This document shows, piece by piece, positions 1 to 11,692 of a stretch of 64,000 nt of DNA; position 1 is the first letter of the stretch, and each line of letters begins with the position of its first letter. Below the pieces are notes generated by a model. It had not been told where the DNA came from. It did not search any database and saw nothing but the letters and a program-made list of their open reading frames with translations. This DNA comes from Anseranas semipalmata. Its lineage: Eukaryota > Chordata > Aves > Anseriformes > Anseranatidae. Where the stretch lies: the NCBI GenBank assembly GCA_013399115.1, contig VXAA01001239.1:130948-194947 (forward strand). Reading direction: 5' to 3'. The translations under genes and the position numbers were made by a program.

Positions 1-2131
1 CACAGCCCTGCCCTGCAGCTGCCCAGCAGCAGGACTGCTCTGGCAATAGGAACTGCCCGATAACCTGAACCCCTGAAATGGAAGAAAAGAGACTGCTGAG
101 GTCAGTGGTGGTGGGCTGCCTGGGACACAGCTGCAGGCACAGAGCCTCCCCATTCTGCGACAGACCTCAGGAAACCCTTGGTGATCTGGTCTCACCTCCT
201 GCCTGTCAACTGATCTAATGGATCTCCTGACTGTTCAAGATGTGTAGCACACCGGGGTTTGTATATATGCAAATTTGGGTTTATGGCTTGTGGGATCAGA
301 CTTATTAAAAATGCCACTGGAAGCCTCCTTTGGATCATGGGAAAGAGCTCGGGAGCTTCACATGACCTGTGATCATAAGAACATCACCACTGAAAGTCCA
401 AGCAGCTCAGCACCCCATCTCCTACAAGTGGCCACAACAGCAGATTAGGACCATGCTAAGCTACAGCATCTCTCTGATATTCTCCCATACGCCAACTGCT
501 TTCATTTTAGGCACTGCCTCATTACAAGATGGAGAAGAATGAAAATGGCATTGCACATTGTTGTTTTATACAGCTGATGCCAAACTTGTATTTTGAAAAC
601 TTTTGTTTTTAACTTGCTACCAAACCAAACATACTCCAGATTGTCAGCACATGTGAAACACTTACATGAAACTCCACAGGGAATTAACCCAGGACCTTCC
701 TCTACTGTATCCTCTCAAAACGTGCTGCAGATATACTGGATATTTCAGAACTGCGTGACTGAGAAATTTTGATAGCCCCATGTCCTATAACCAATAAAAT
801 GGCCTCAAAGTTTTTCTTAAATGTCAACCTAGGCTAAAGTAGATTGGAAAAAGCATATTCATACATAGTAGTAACCTAGTTTCTTTTACGGGTGAGTTTA
901 AATAGCATTTAAGGTGATTTCTAGGCTACTTGAACTTTCTGAAAGATCTCGTATTTCATTCACTTGGAGCCTATGATCCTTTTAAATCCTCCCAGCTGTG
1001 AGTTTGCCAGATTCTATCACAAGGGTCCTTTTTCCACCCCTTTTTGTCACCCTCCTCGTGTTCTATTTTCAGAAAGACTGAATTTCTTTTAAGTCATAAT
1101 ACAGTAGGAGTAATTGAGTTTCCTTCACTGGTACTACCATTCTTATCTCTGAAGACTTTCTCAGAATCCTTTATACAATTGGATCCTCTTAATCCACTTC
1201 TACAGACTGTTTCAGAAAGCCCTCCCTTCAATTAAAAGGCACATGGACACTTTTGATAGATTTGCTGTCAGAGACACAGGTTACAGCTGTAGCCACTGCT
1301 GAAGTTGTTGCTCAGTTTCAAACTGCTGTATCACTTCCAGGAGATCTGGGAAAACAGTGGCATCAATTTATAAGCACTTCGGTTGACAATACTGACGGTG
1401 ACACTTCAGAGGCTGTTTGTGCTGAAAATAATTGAATCATAATCTGACTCACTTCTAGAAACCTGTCTGAATTAAATGAATTATGGATGTGCCATTCCAA
1501 AATACAAAGCACTCATAGCAAATCCTTAAAGACGTTGTCTCTGAAGATGAGTTGCTACCCAAATATTGTGTTCCAGTTTCACTTCCAATACAAAAATTTT
1601 CAAAATGAATTTTCTTATAGTTGGAGCAAAGTTTAAATTTAAATTCCATTCATTCTCAGAGTTTTCTTTGGTACACCTTTGTCCCACAAGAAAAAAATAT
1701 TCAGTTTCTCAGCAAAACTAACATACTTGTTCTTAGTACCCCAAGAGGGTCCAGCAGTCCCAACCACTCCACAGGACTTTTACAAATAATGAAGACAGAA
1801 GTCTTCTGCTCTGAAGAACACAGAAAGATATGGAGGACCACACCACATCTTGACCACAGACAAGGAGTTGACCATAACATGGACTCTGAATCCAGGTCTA
1901 GCTGTATTTACTGGTAAAAACAGTTGCCTCAAATACATTTTGTCCCTAAGTAGCATTCTTCAGCTCACAATGAATATGTTTCCTGGACTCTTTGTTTAAC
2001 TCAGTGCTGAGTTAATTCATTCCCCTGGAAAGGGAGAACACTTGTTGTATTTCAGACTTCTGGAAGAATCCCAGAAAACCACAGGTAAAACAGATTACAT
2101 AGATATCAGTAGATACATTAGGTTTATGATA
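1..2131. other. Noncoding DNA left of the first CR1 element
   Basis: AT-rich single-copy-looking sequence with no exon I can support. Between about 1044 and 1915 short plus-strand open stretches follow one another in shifting frames. They include runs such as LSETQVTAVATAEVVAQFQ (around 1262-1318) that look more protein-like than the surroundings. This could be a decayed coding remnant or chance. No promoter, RNA gene or tandem repeat stands out. Confidence 0.5.
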
Positions 2132-2164
2132 CTATGCATGAATTTGGCTTGCAAAAACCTCTGT
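2132..2164 (+). repeat. Left copy of a 33-bp direct repeat flanking CR1
   Basis: Bases 2132-2164 (starting CTATGCATGAATTTGG and ending ACCTCTGT) recur exactly at 2888-2920. The two copies bracket the CR1 fragment, so the simplest reading is a target-site duplication. The first five or so bases, CTATG, also match the CR1 tail unit, so the true duplication may be 28-33 bp. Confidence 0.9.
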
Positions 2165-2177
2165 TTTTTAAACCTCG

Positions 2178-2797
2178 ACACCAAGCTGAGCGGTGCAGTT
2201 GATACCATAGAGGGAAGGGATGCCATCCAGAGGGACCTGGACAGGCTGGAGAAGTGGGCCCAAGAGAACCTAATGAAGTTCAACAAGGCCAAGTGCAAGG
2301 TGATGCACTTGGGCTGGGGCAATCCCAGGTACTTAAACAGACTGGGAGAAGAAGAACTCGAGAGCAGCCCTGCGGAGAAGGACTTGGGGGTCCTGCTGGA
2401 CGAGAAGCTGGAGATGAGCCGGCAGTGCNNNNNNNNNNNNNNNNNNNNNNNNNNNNNNNNNNNNNAACACCTCTCCTATGAAGAAAGGTTGAGGGAACTG
2501 GGCTTGTTTAGCCTGGAGAAGAGAAGGCTCTGGGGAGACCTCATTGCGGCCTTCCAGTACCTGAAGGGAGCGTATAAACAGGAGGGGGAACGCCTGTTCA
2601 CACACGTTGATAGTGATAGGACAAGGGGGAATGGTTTCAAACTAAGACAGGGGAGATTTAGGTTGGATATTAGGAGGAAGTTTTTCACTCAGAGGGTGGT
2701 GAGGCACTGGAACAGGTTGCCCAGAGAGGTTGTGGATGCCCCATCCCTGGAGGCATTCAAGGCCAGGCTGGATGTGGCACCGGGCAGCCTGCTCTAG
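2178..2797 (+). pseudogene. CR1 ORF2 C-terminal fragment (reverse transcriptase 3' end)
   Basis: The frame encodes the region after the polymerase catalytic core of CR1 ORF2. Recognisable stretches are [19 protein letters not shown] and [19 protein letters not shown] before the gap. After it come [29 protein letters not shown] and [20 protein letters not shown], ending in a TAG stop. These motifs are conserved in avian CR1 and match in order. The endonuclease domain and the polymerase motifs are absent because of 5' truncation, so no active enzyme can be made. The frame stays open upstream of the insertion only by chance: codons before about 2165 are host flank. The stretch between MSRQC and HLSYE is replaced by Ns. 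Confidence 0.93.
2429..2465. other. Assembly gap (37 N)
   Basis: There are 37 Ns inside the CR1 ORF2 fragment. The flanking protein stays in one frame across the gap as written, with 13 undetermined codons. From what I remember of CR1 ORF2, about 70 residues separate these two motifs, so the true missing length may be near 200 bp. Either the gap size is a poor estimate or the copy carries an internal deletion. Confidence 0.97.
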
Positions 2798-2887
2798 TAG
2801 TTGGCAACCCTGCCCAGAGCAGGGGGGTTGAAACTAGATGATCTTTAAGGTCCTTTTCAACCTATGCCGTTCTATGATTCTATGATT

Positions 2888-2920
2888 CTATGCATGAATT
2901 TGGCTTGCAAAAACCTCTGT
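2888..2920 (+). repeat. Right copy of the 33-bp direct repeat flanking CR1
   Basis: An exact second copy of 2132-2164, lying directly after the CR1 octamer tail. It overlaps the last few tail bases because the tail unit and the target share CTATG. That overlap fits target-primed reverse transcription that began by pairing the RNA tail with the target. Confidence 0.9.
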
Positions 2921-3279
2921 GCACCTCTTTCCATTACTCACTCTTCCTGAAGTGTCTGTGTGTGCTAAGAAGCTAGGAAATATGAAACAAATGCCTCATG
3001 GCAGAACAGGACCACCCTGAGCCTACCAGAGAAGTCTTACTTCTCTACCATGAAGACAAGCAAACAGTTTTTTCTTTGGATCCCCAGTCATCCATGGCTG
3101 TGCATCCATGTCTGTTCAGAATGGGATCTTATATCAGCTCTAGCTACTCCACATCAGGACTGGTTGAGATATTACGCTTTCTCCCTTTACCCTCCTCCCC
3201 ATGTGTTCCTGTCACCACTGCTTAGTGGTCCACCTGAAACAATTGAGAGGACTGATCTGGGTGAATAACTAACTAGAGG

Positions 3280-3303
3280 AAACAAACAAACAAACAAACA
3301 AAC
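3280..3303 (+). repeat. (AAAC)6 microsatellite
   Basis: Six uninterrupted AAAC units. Moderately CpG-bearing sequence follows directly (about 3310-3500), with an LTR-like look to the eye; it was not assigned to a family. Confidence 0.9.
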
Positions 3304-3988
3304 ACCCCACAACTTCCTGGTTCGGCCGAGCAGAGACTGGCACAAGTACCCATGGCAGCTGCAGGAGGCGGCTGGAACGCGTGCCCGGAGAGCTGCTGGA
3401 AAGAGTCAGACAACTGCAGTCTGGACTTTTATACTTTTATCCGTTTATACTGCTGTGGGACTGAACCTTTAAATGCACTGGGGTATGTGCAGGGGTAATA
3501 CTGCACAGAATACAAGGCTACGTTTACCTCATTTCCTCCAGAGCTCCTTTTCTTCTCAAAGACAAACGTGTGCTCCTTAAAAAGAGAAAGTTTTGCCAGC
3601 AGGTTAACACTTAGCTCTCAGCTCTTGCATAATCCTGCATCGATGCATTACTATGGTACAGAAATCTCACATCACCAATTGCCTCTTCAGCGTCTCAAAA
3701 CTGTTCCTCCCACTCCGATATTAAGAAGTTAGAAATAGAAATTCAAAAATAAAGGAAAAGAAGGCGTTGTTCTGTTCTTTCATATTCGTAGAGACTGACT
3801 CAAAAAAAAACAACACACACAAAAAACAGTCTCATGACTTCCACTCTTCTAGATCTCCGGTAGAAACCAATTCCATAGAACCAAGAACCACCAACTTTTT
3901 AACATATGGCCACTTCTAACACTAAAAGTTCACAAAGCATACAAAGCAAGAACAAATGCGTTTTAGCAAGGTATTGACCCTTACTATA

Positions 3989-4013
3989 ATCCATATTATC
4001 CTATAATATGGAT
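3989..4013. repeat. Short inverted repeat (11-bp arms, 3-bp loop)
   Basis: Arms ATCCATATTAT (3989-3999) and ATAATATGGAT (4003-4013) are perfect reverse complements around a 3-base loop. It is AT-rich, has no T-tract of terminator type and no link to a gene, so it is recorded only as structure. Confidence 0.85.
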
Positions 4014-4869
4014 ACTATAATTCAAAGACATCTGAGAGTCACCTCCCAGAATAGCACTGCAAGGAAAGGGCAAGCGCGGCGATAGATTGCCTTTACTTAA
4101 TGTTTTCTTTTAAAAAAAGAAATCTGATTCTAACTCTTTTCCTCTCCCATGAATGTCCCCAGGGCAGCTAGCGATGAAAAACACAAATTGCATTTTCTAG
4201 TCATTCCAGAGATGCATTAATACTTTAATAGATGAAAATGGACTGTAATTCTGAGCTGTATTTTTAGCTATTTTCTTTCATCTATTTATGCTGTGCTGGA
4301 ATGTGAGCTTTAGTTCTAAATAATGCCTGGATGGGGAATGTCCACACTGCAATAGCTGTGAGTTACAACTGTGCTTAGGCTGTGTGTTGCTCCACTGTTT
4401 TAACAAACCCATAAACATGATCCTTACAAGCTAAACAGGCAAGAGGGAGATATTTCAGCAGGGTAGCTGAAGGATTCTTCTTCATAAAGTAAACTTAGGG
4501 ATCATTTCTCTGCTCAGTCTAAAGATGTATCCGTATCGCTTTCAAAAGCTGCCTAACCTCAGGACACAAACTCTGGGAAAACTGCACATTCCCATTATTA
4601 TAACCCCCCAGAGTCCCACTGATGTCAATGACTTGTTTTACCGTATCTGTTCAGGTAGCCCTGCTCATTTCAAAAGACATCATGGAACATTATGCTATAC
4701 AAAGCTTCAGCATGGTGTCATCAAGAGACCTATAACCTATAAACTTACCATAAATTTAAGCCTAGTTTTGAGTATCTGATGCATCATTAACGCATGCTAG
4801 TAATCTAACCAACATCTTGATCATTAAGGGCACAGAAATGAATCATGAGAAGTGGCAGGGCCCTGAGTG

Positions 4870-5370
4870 CACTAATTAGCCTTAACATCCCTGACTAGCC
4901 TCACCCGGGACCTCCACCTACACACATGGGTCCAGGAGCTCTATTTCTGATCACACCTGGGGGCTTTGGTTCCTGCCTGAGCTATGCTGGAGGAGTGTTG
5001 GTCTCCAGCTCAGCCACAACCGTGTCTGGCCACGAAGGCCCTTGATCCAGACCTCAACTTGCGGACTGACCTCCCGGCTTGCCCTGCCTGCTCACTGTGG
5101 TGATCAGTGGACCTGATCCTAACCCTGACCTACAGACTGATTTCTTGGCTTAGCCTGGGACCTGCCTTATCATCCACAGATTGCCTTATCTGCACGCCTC
5201 ATTCGACTTGGCCGCCATCCCAGGAACTGTCCCTGCTATCCCGGGTACTGGGGGTCTGCACCCTGGGCAGCAAAGCCCCTACCCTGCTGTGGGATCCCCC
5301 ATGGTGCCACATTTGCCTTCTCTGAGGGAGCAGGGCTGCTCTTGCTGCTCCCTGGCAAGAAGGTAATGAC
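4870..5370. repeat. GC-richer degenerate repeat, possible old LTR
   Basis: A block noticeably richer in GC than its surroundings. It contains two diverged units about 71 bp apart: one starts near 5041 (CTTGATCC..GGACTGAC..CGGCTTGCCCTG) and one near 5112 (CCTGATCC..AGACTGAT..GGCTTAGCCTG). The pattern resembles diverged avian LTR or internal ERV sequence, but no family could be named and neither end is defined. Confidence 0.35.
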
Positions 5371-8300
5371 ACAGTACAAGATAATTCTTGGCACGTGAGT
5401 TTTATGTAACTATTCACCAAATCCTCCAAGTCTCAGTACGCAGTGCAAAGAAAGGCATCAGTCTGGTTTGCAGTAATTCTGCAAGTGAATCCATAACACA
5501 GCTTGAGGATTGTGGACAATTCACCAGTCATCACAGAAATACACAAAGTAGTGGAAGGAACAGGGCTCTAAGTGTCAGGGCTCAGGATGTCACACTTGAC
5601 CTGGGAATCCCTACACATGATGCTATTTGACCAAACACTAGCACATGCTTACACATGTGCTCTGAAGTCTGGCAAAATGTACAGAAAAGAAAGGGAAAAG
5701 TCTAAGTTAGCCTAGGCTGGCAGAAGTGCTATATAGTGATTTCACTGAGCTCATAAGGAAGGGAAGGAAGAGGAAATAAGACAGCACAGTACACTACAGG
5801 TGACAACGCTGCTTGGTTCAGCAGCCCATCCCTAGACCTCACCGGCTGCTGAAAAGTCTGCTACCATGCAGAATCAGCAAGGAAAGAAAATATATGATGA
5901 TTCGGAGGGGAAATGCAATGAAACCATCTGAAGGGGAGACAAGAGAGGACAAGTGAACGGTAGGGCAGCCCAACCTTTGAGGGAGACTAATGCAAGGCAG
6001 CGTCTATGATGGAAGAAGTGAAGACCAGAGTAGAAGTAGTTCTGGAATTACTGAGGTGAAAAATAAACTAGCTATGATCAGGGTTGAGGATGAAAGATAA
6101 GGAAAAAAGGAGACAAAGAGATTGGGACCTGCTATCAAATGTTGAGGAACGTTGCAGAGTGAAAGGGCACTGAAGAGAGCCCAATCTTATACCAACTATG
6201 GTGTACATAATGAGGCAGTTTTACACTCAAATGGTGGCTGAGAAAAATAAAGAAAAGACGGGATGATGGCATTTAGTGCAAATTACCAGTAAGTGGTAAA
6301 ATTGCAACAAGTGGTGAAAAGTCCTAGCTCGCTTACTTGGGAACAAAGCTTCTGCAGCACAAAGACTAAATCAAGTTGGTAATAGAGAGGAGGAAGACAA
6401 GAGCTGAGGTGTCAGGCAAGGGTAAGATCAAGAAAAATGCTGAGCATGACGTTAGACTTGTGTCTTCTGTTCTGACAAGACACCTGGGACCGTTTCAGGA
6501 AGGCCTTCCCCACGCCTCTCCCCTGACCACATACCACTCAGTACATGTCAGAAGTAGCCACTCATAAGGTGGTTGGGGATCCTATACCTGTGCTGCTCAG
6601 CTGCAATATAAATTGGAGAAAAGGAAAAAACACTCTAGTTTCAGCACCACATGTAATGGATCCTCTAGAAGGATACATCCAAATGAACTGGAGAGAGCAA
6701 AGCTGCTCTTTGCCACAACCTGTTTGTCCTGGAACATCCCTCCATCCCCACAATATACCCATACGTGGATCTGTGTTGGTGCAAACAAGTGAGGAAAATC
6801 CAGGCATGATTTGCTTCTAAAAGCCTTACAAGGTCTGTGTGTCACTTTGCTCGGGACTGAAGGGACACTTACTGCCATCAAAGTGCTGCTCACGTGAAGG
6901 CTCCAGGAAAAGATGCACAACAAGCACCACTGCTCCAAGGCATCCCACTCGAGTCGGGAAGGCACTCACAAGGGAAATTAGGAGACTGACAAAAGCAAAT
7001 TGGAGTAATCAGGCTAATAAGAAAAAAATAATTGCCCAATGTACAAAAATTGGACATGACAGAGGGAGGGCATTTTGGGAGCTCTTTGAAGCTGCTAGCA
7101 GATAGAGATCAGGTTTTTTACTGTTGGCCTAGATTGCTTCATACAGAACTGCCCATTGCTACAGCCTGATGGAAATGCGTCAAAATGGTGGCTGGAATTG
7201 TCCAGGAAGGAATCAGGACACTCCACTGGACCCAAAACACAAGAGCTTGTGACTCTGTAGGTCTGGTTATTTTCATGTTCAGCCAGCACCTTCATGTCAT
7301 AGGGATTTATGAATGTCTAAATATACTACCAACTAATAAAACGATACATTAAATAAAGTTTTCTTATTCTTCCTATTTTAACAAAGCAGATTCCTACAAG
7401 TTATCATTTATAGGTTGTTGGGTTTCCCTCCTCCCCACTCTCAAATTTAGAAACTCAACAGCTGAGCTGTTGGTGAATCATTTTCATGAGATCAAATGCT
7501 CTAATAGTCATGCAGAAAAAAAAAAAAACCAATATACAGACATTAAAAGCTTATATATTAGGCTTACAATTTTGAGTTGGAGGTAGAAGCAAAACTTTAC
7601 TTTATGAAGATTTGAAAATATCATGAGCTGATTCTGGAAATTTTGGGACAGACTGTATGCCTACAAGCACTTTGATATGTCTGTTTTATAAGAGTCTGCC
7701 TAAATGAGATGCTGAATACAGACTGCCTGTACCTCGGCGTCAAGCCTTGAATGAAATCCTTGGGGTGGCCTGGAGCAGGAACATGAATCTTCATATCCTG
7801 CTGACTGTCATCTGCACCAAATCTGGTGTGTACAGGCAGTACAGGTCAACATTAAGAAAAGAAGACCATAACGCTTGTCCTACTCTTTTCATTGTCCCCC
7901 CCCTGCAAAGTAACATGGAAGACACTCTTCACGTGAACTGCATCACCCATCAAAATGTCACGGAAGTGTGAGCTGCAAGGTGAACGCGCCGTCAGAGCAG
8001 GGGCTAAGCTTGCTCAAGAGGCAACATGAAGTCCAGACAGAGACAGAGCAGGTTCTCCTGATCATTATTTTTTGCCTTATTTAATCAATCACCAGTCAAT
8101 CAATCAATTAATATTCTTTTACAGTAGGTGTCAAGTAATTACCTGAGCAATAATAAAAGAGTCACTTGACAAATGAGGAAAATATAATTACATTCACTTT
8201 TCAGGTCAGTCTCTATGACAACGAGAGCAAATGCCATTGATCAGCAGTTAGTAACCAAGGCCACATTTGACGCAGATGAGTTGTTCTCATTCACACGAAC

Positions 8301-11300
8301 TGCAAAATGAAAATTAAATATTCACATGCTAAAATGGAGATATAAGAGATGAGTAATAGTGAATAAACAGTATCACCTCCTAGACCTAACTTATATAATA
8401 CACTGTTATTGGAGTAGAATACCACAATTACCTGCAGAAATTCTGAAGCCGAACACACTATTTACAAAATCAGATGAATAATTTTATTTTGTGAGGTAAG
8501 TGCTCAGCTGGGAACAATCACAGAAAGGGTGGCTGAGCACTGAGCAAGCCTCTCCTACCTCTAACTTCTGAGAAAAGAAGCACAAGAATACAGGTCCCTG
8601 CAGGTTCTGCACCCACCAGAAGAACCTGCATTTTATTTGGAGTACTTATTCTCTCAAAGCTGTGATATTCCTGCTATCCGTGTATGCACAAACTCAATAT
8701 ACTGCACTCATAGGATCAAAGTTCACATAGGCTAAAAACAGACATAATATTGAAAGTACACCAAGTGCAGTCCCCCCCGCCTTTTTTTTTTCTTCCTTTT
8801 TTCACTTTTTGTGCTGAAGATGAAAGTTAAAGAGGGACTGAAACAGTGTGGCTTTCTTGGCATCACTTGTTGCCATCGTTCCCTCCTCGCTTACAGTGGA
8901 AGGAACGCTTTGCTTAGTCCTCCCATCAGTAAAGAATTCATAAAACGACTCCTCCTTCTCCTTTACATCCCTCTGTGATTCATCCTACTTTCTGTAGGCT
9001 TCTTTCTTAAATTTCAGCCCATTAAGGAGATCATGATTTAGCCATGTTGATATCTCCACTTCCTGTCCTTTCTCTGCTTGAAAATTTGTGCTTGTGCCGT
9101 TTGTGCCCATTCAGGCACAAAATTCAAAAGTAATGTAAAGTTAAAATTTACACTTTACAGGTCCAATACCTCTCAGGTATACAATAACAGCTGTCTGGAA
9201 CTGGTTGCAGGTACCACAACTGAACTGACTGATCAAATCTTGGTCAGGTTATTTTCCCTCTAGAAGTATTTTGAAGAAGGCCAGTAGTGGTCAAGTTTCT
9301 ACCCAGAAGAGTTGTGCTGTGTAGACGCCCTGGCTGTGCATCATTGACATTCTTTCCACCACTGCCCTTGGCCTCTCAGAAGTAGAGAGAAGCCAAATTT
9401 GCACTACAAAAAGCTGCTGACTGGGCTGAAACCACCGGCTCCCTTCTACCTTCAGACTGCCTGTGGCATTTGGACTTAAGTGTAAGTGACCACTGAAACG
9501 GCCCAATCCACAAAACCTCTGACAAAAATTATCTTTAGCAAATTACTAAATGAAGGTCTCTTAAGCTGACAATGAAATACATTTTTTTCCTCTCCCCAGT
9601 CTTTCCTCTGCTCTTTTCAAACAGAAAAATTCCCTCCTGGTGCTGGCAGCTGGACTGTCGGGACAAATTCAGGAGACTTCTGTTCCTCTCAGGAGCTCGC
9701 CGCTCACACAGCTTGCAGCTCCGTGCAGATGTGTGGTCTGACTTGCACTGCATCTTAGGCTCTGGGTCCCAGTTCACCACCCGAAGATGTCCCTCCTGGG
9801 AACTTCCAGTCACAAGCCATGAAACTCCTGACCCAGCATGGGAACACAGCATGCTCCCTGCCCCAGCTCTGGTCCATAAACTCTTTATTGCTTGTTTTGC
9901 TTATCTATAGAGCCTCACAAACTGTGCAAAATACTTGCCTTAAGCCTTAAATCCACATGAGGCATGTCTTCAAGTGCAGACACTGCGCAAATATTACAAA
10001 AAGTACTGAAAGATTTTCCTTCAATTCTGCAAGTGTCCAGTTTACATCTCTAGAATTGAAGTCTCCTGACAAGATGTTGGGATAATTCTCAAGGAAAGAT
10101 AATGTGGACGTTCTACTGGTAAGACTGTCAGAAACCAAGCTCTATATTTGCAAGGGAACGCTTATGGCTTCCACAATCATGGATATGAAACAATGTAATT
10201 ATACGATCTCACCGAATTATCTGACCAAGCGCAACGAGGATACAGCTTGAAAACCAAACAGCAAGGTTGCTTGCCAAAATGAGACATTTTCACAGAACTA
10301 ATACGTTCAGGGAAATCACACTGCTTATGCACACAGTCCCCACAAAAACAGAAGAAGCTGAACTCATTAGGTGAGTAGTAACTGCTGCAGTTTTGCACAG
10401 CTCTATAAGAGCAAAGAGCTGGGTGATTCGGGTCCAGTCCCAAGAGCAGTTCATGCTGACAAAGGTTCAGCAAATACTAGGCAAAGCTGTTTACAAGACA
10501 AGAAATCTCTCGCACCTTCTTCTTCACAGGCAGTATTCCACAGCATATAGAAATAATTTAGATCTTTAGGTGTTTCTACTTAATGAAGATGACTTTATGA
10601 AGGTGATCTGAGAACAGTTTTATAGGGATTGTGGGGAATTTGATGGGGATTTACAAATAAAGAGGTCCCATTTCATGGGCAGGCACATTCAACAGACTGA
10701 AGATTCCCAAGAGATCTTTCGCTGGAAGATCAATGTTGTCACACTTGAGTAGACCCGACAGGTCTACTGCCACGTCCTTTGGAATATTGCATTCGGAGAG
10801 CCCAAGTAAAGGCACTCTGCCATACCCTCTGTAACTAAAATGTAATTCCCCAGCTGCCCCTGCACATTAACCCAGAATCACAAACTTTTCAGGTCACAAT
10901 GCTTGCTTAGTGTCCACCATGACAAATAATAAAACAAATATAAAATGTTACAAAATGCCAGATAGTCTCAGAACAGAAACTTCTGGAGACTTTCGTGAAG
11001 CTTCACAAATGCAATTTAACTTGTCATGTAATAAGCACTCCTATCTCCCAGCTCATATGGTTAGGACAGAAAGTTAATGAATACAGTTTTAACTTTGTAA
11101 ACTTGAAAAGGGCAGTATAAAAGCAGGAAAAGGAATTCCAGACTCTCACAAGGCAGGGCAAGACACCGCAGTAACAAACCTCCCGTCTGGGAATTGCAAA
11201 ACAACCTAGACAAGTATAGGGGTTGAAGAGTGCATACATCAGGTTACCAAATGTGTTATTTGCATTTGATGAGTCCAAGAAGTAGCTGTAAGAAAGGATG

Positions 11301-11692
11301 GACAGGCAGAGCTCCCAGACTGCTTCCAACTCAGCTAGTGAATCTACACCATATGCAGATGACCTGAATTTCTCATGGTGTGTCTGCATCACCTGGTTGG
11401 TGCAGTCTCCATTAGAGATTCGGGCACTTGCTCCGAGCAGGCTTGTAAGCCAATACAGCACACGGTGAAATGCTAGCTTAGGTCTCAGAAGCAATACTGA
11501 TGTCTTATTTAGCCTGTACTTCTTTTCTTGTCTCTACCTTCCTGAAGCAGCTTGCTTATCTTTTCAAAATAGCAAACATCTCCCCCCCCCAAACAAAAAG
11601 TCCACCTGAAATGTCTGCAAATAACAAATTAATGTACTTCACAGGCTAATGAAGAAATGGAGCTCTATTAAGGGAACGTGAGCATCCCCCCC

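Larger units (their letters stand above)
2165..2892 (+). mobile_element. 5'-truncated CR1 LINE, 3' end with tail
   Basis: This is the 3' part of a chicken-repeat-1 non-LTR retrotransposon on the plus strand. It holds the C-terminal end of the ORF2 reverse transcriptase frame, a 3' UTR of roughly 95 bp, and a terminal array of the octamer ATTCTATG (about 2870-2892). CR1 elements move by target-primed reverse transcription from their 3' end and are usually 5'-truncated, as here. Unusually, a 33-bp direct repeat flanks the copy. A 37-base N gap interrupts it. The reading frame is otherwise open to its stop at 2795-2797, so the copy looks fairly young, but it is far too short to move by itself. 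Confidence 0.95.
2921..11692. other. Noncoding DNA between CR1 and the 3'-UTR-like block
   Basis: No exon with convincing splice sites or a recognisable protein is visible. Contents noted: an (AAAC)6 array near 3.28 kb, a possible old LTR-like piece at about 3310-3500, a hairpin at 3989-4013, a GC-richer degenerate repeat at 4.87-5.37 kb, a pyrimidine tract at about 8771-8812, and scattered short A-runs. Stretches around 4.20-4.33 kb have the even, low-CpG look of conserved noncoding sequence, but that cannot be judged from one genome. Confidence 0.5.

Noticed and set aside
2042..2177. Upstream extension of the CR1 open frame back to an ATG at 2042
   Set aside because: These bases include the left target-site copy and host flank, so the open frame is accidental and the ATG is not a CR1 start.
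3310..3500. Possible ERV LTR piece after the AAAC array
   Set aside because: The style resembles avian LTR sequence, but no termini, partner copy or polyadenylation signal in context could be shown, so it was not listed as a mobile element.
11024..11494. 156-codon minus-strand open frame
   Set aside because: No recognisable motif or splice context. By rough estimate about one stop-free run of this length is expected by chance in six frames of 64 kb.
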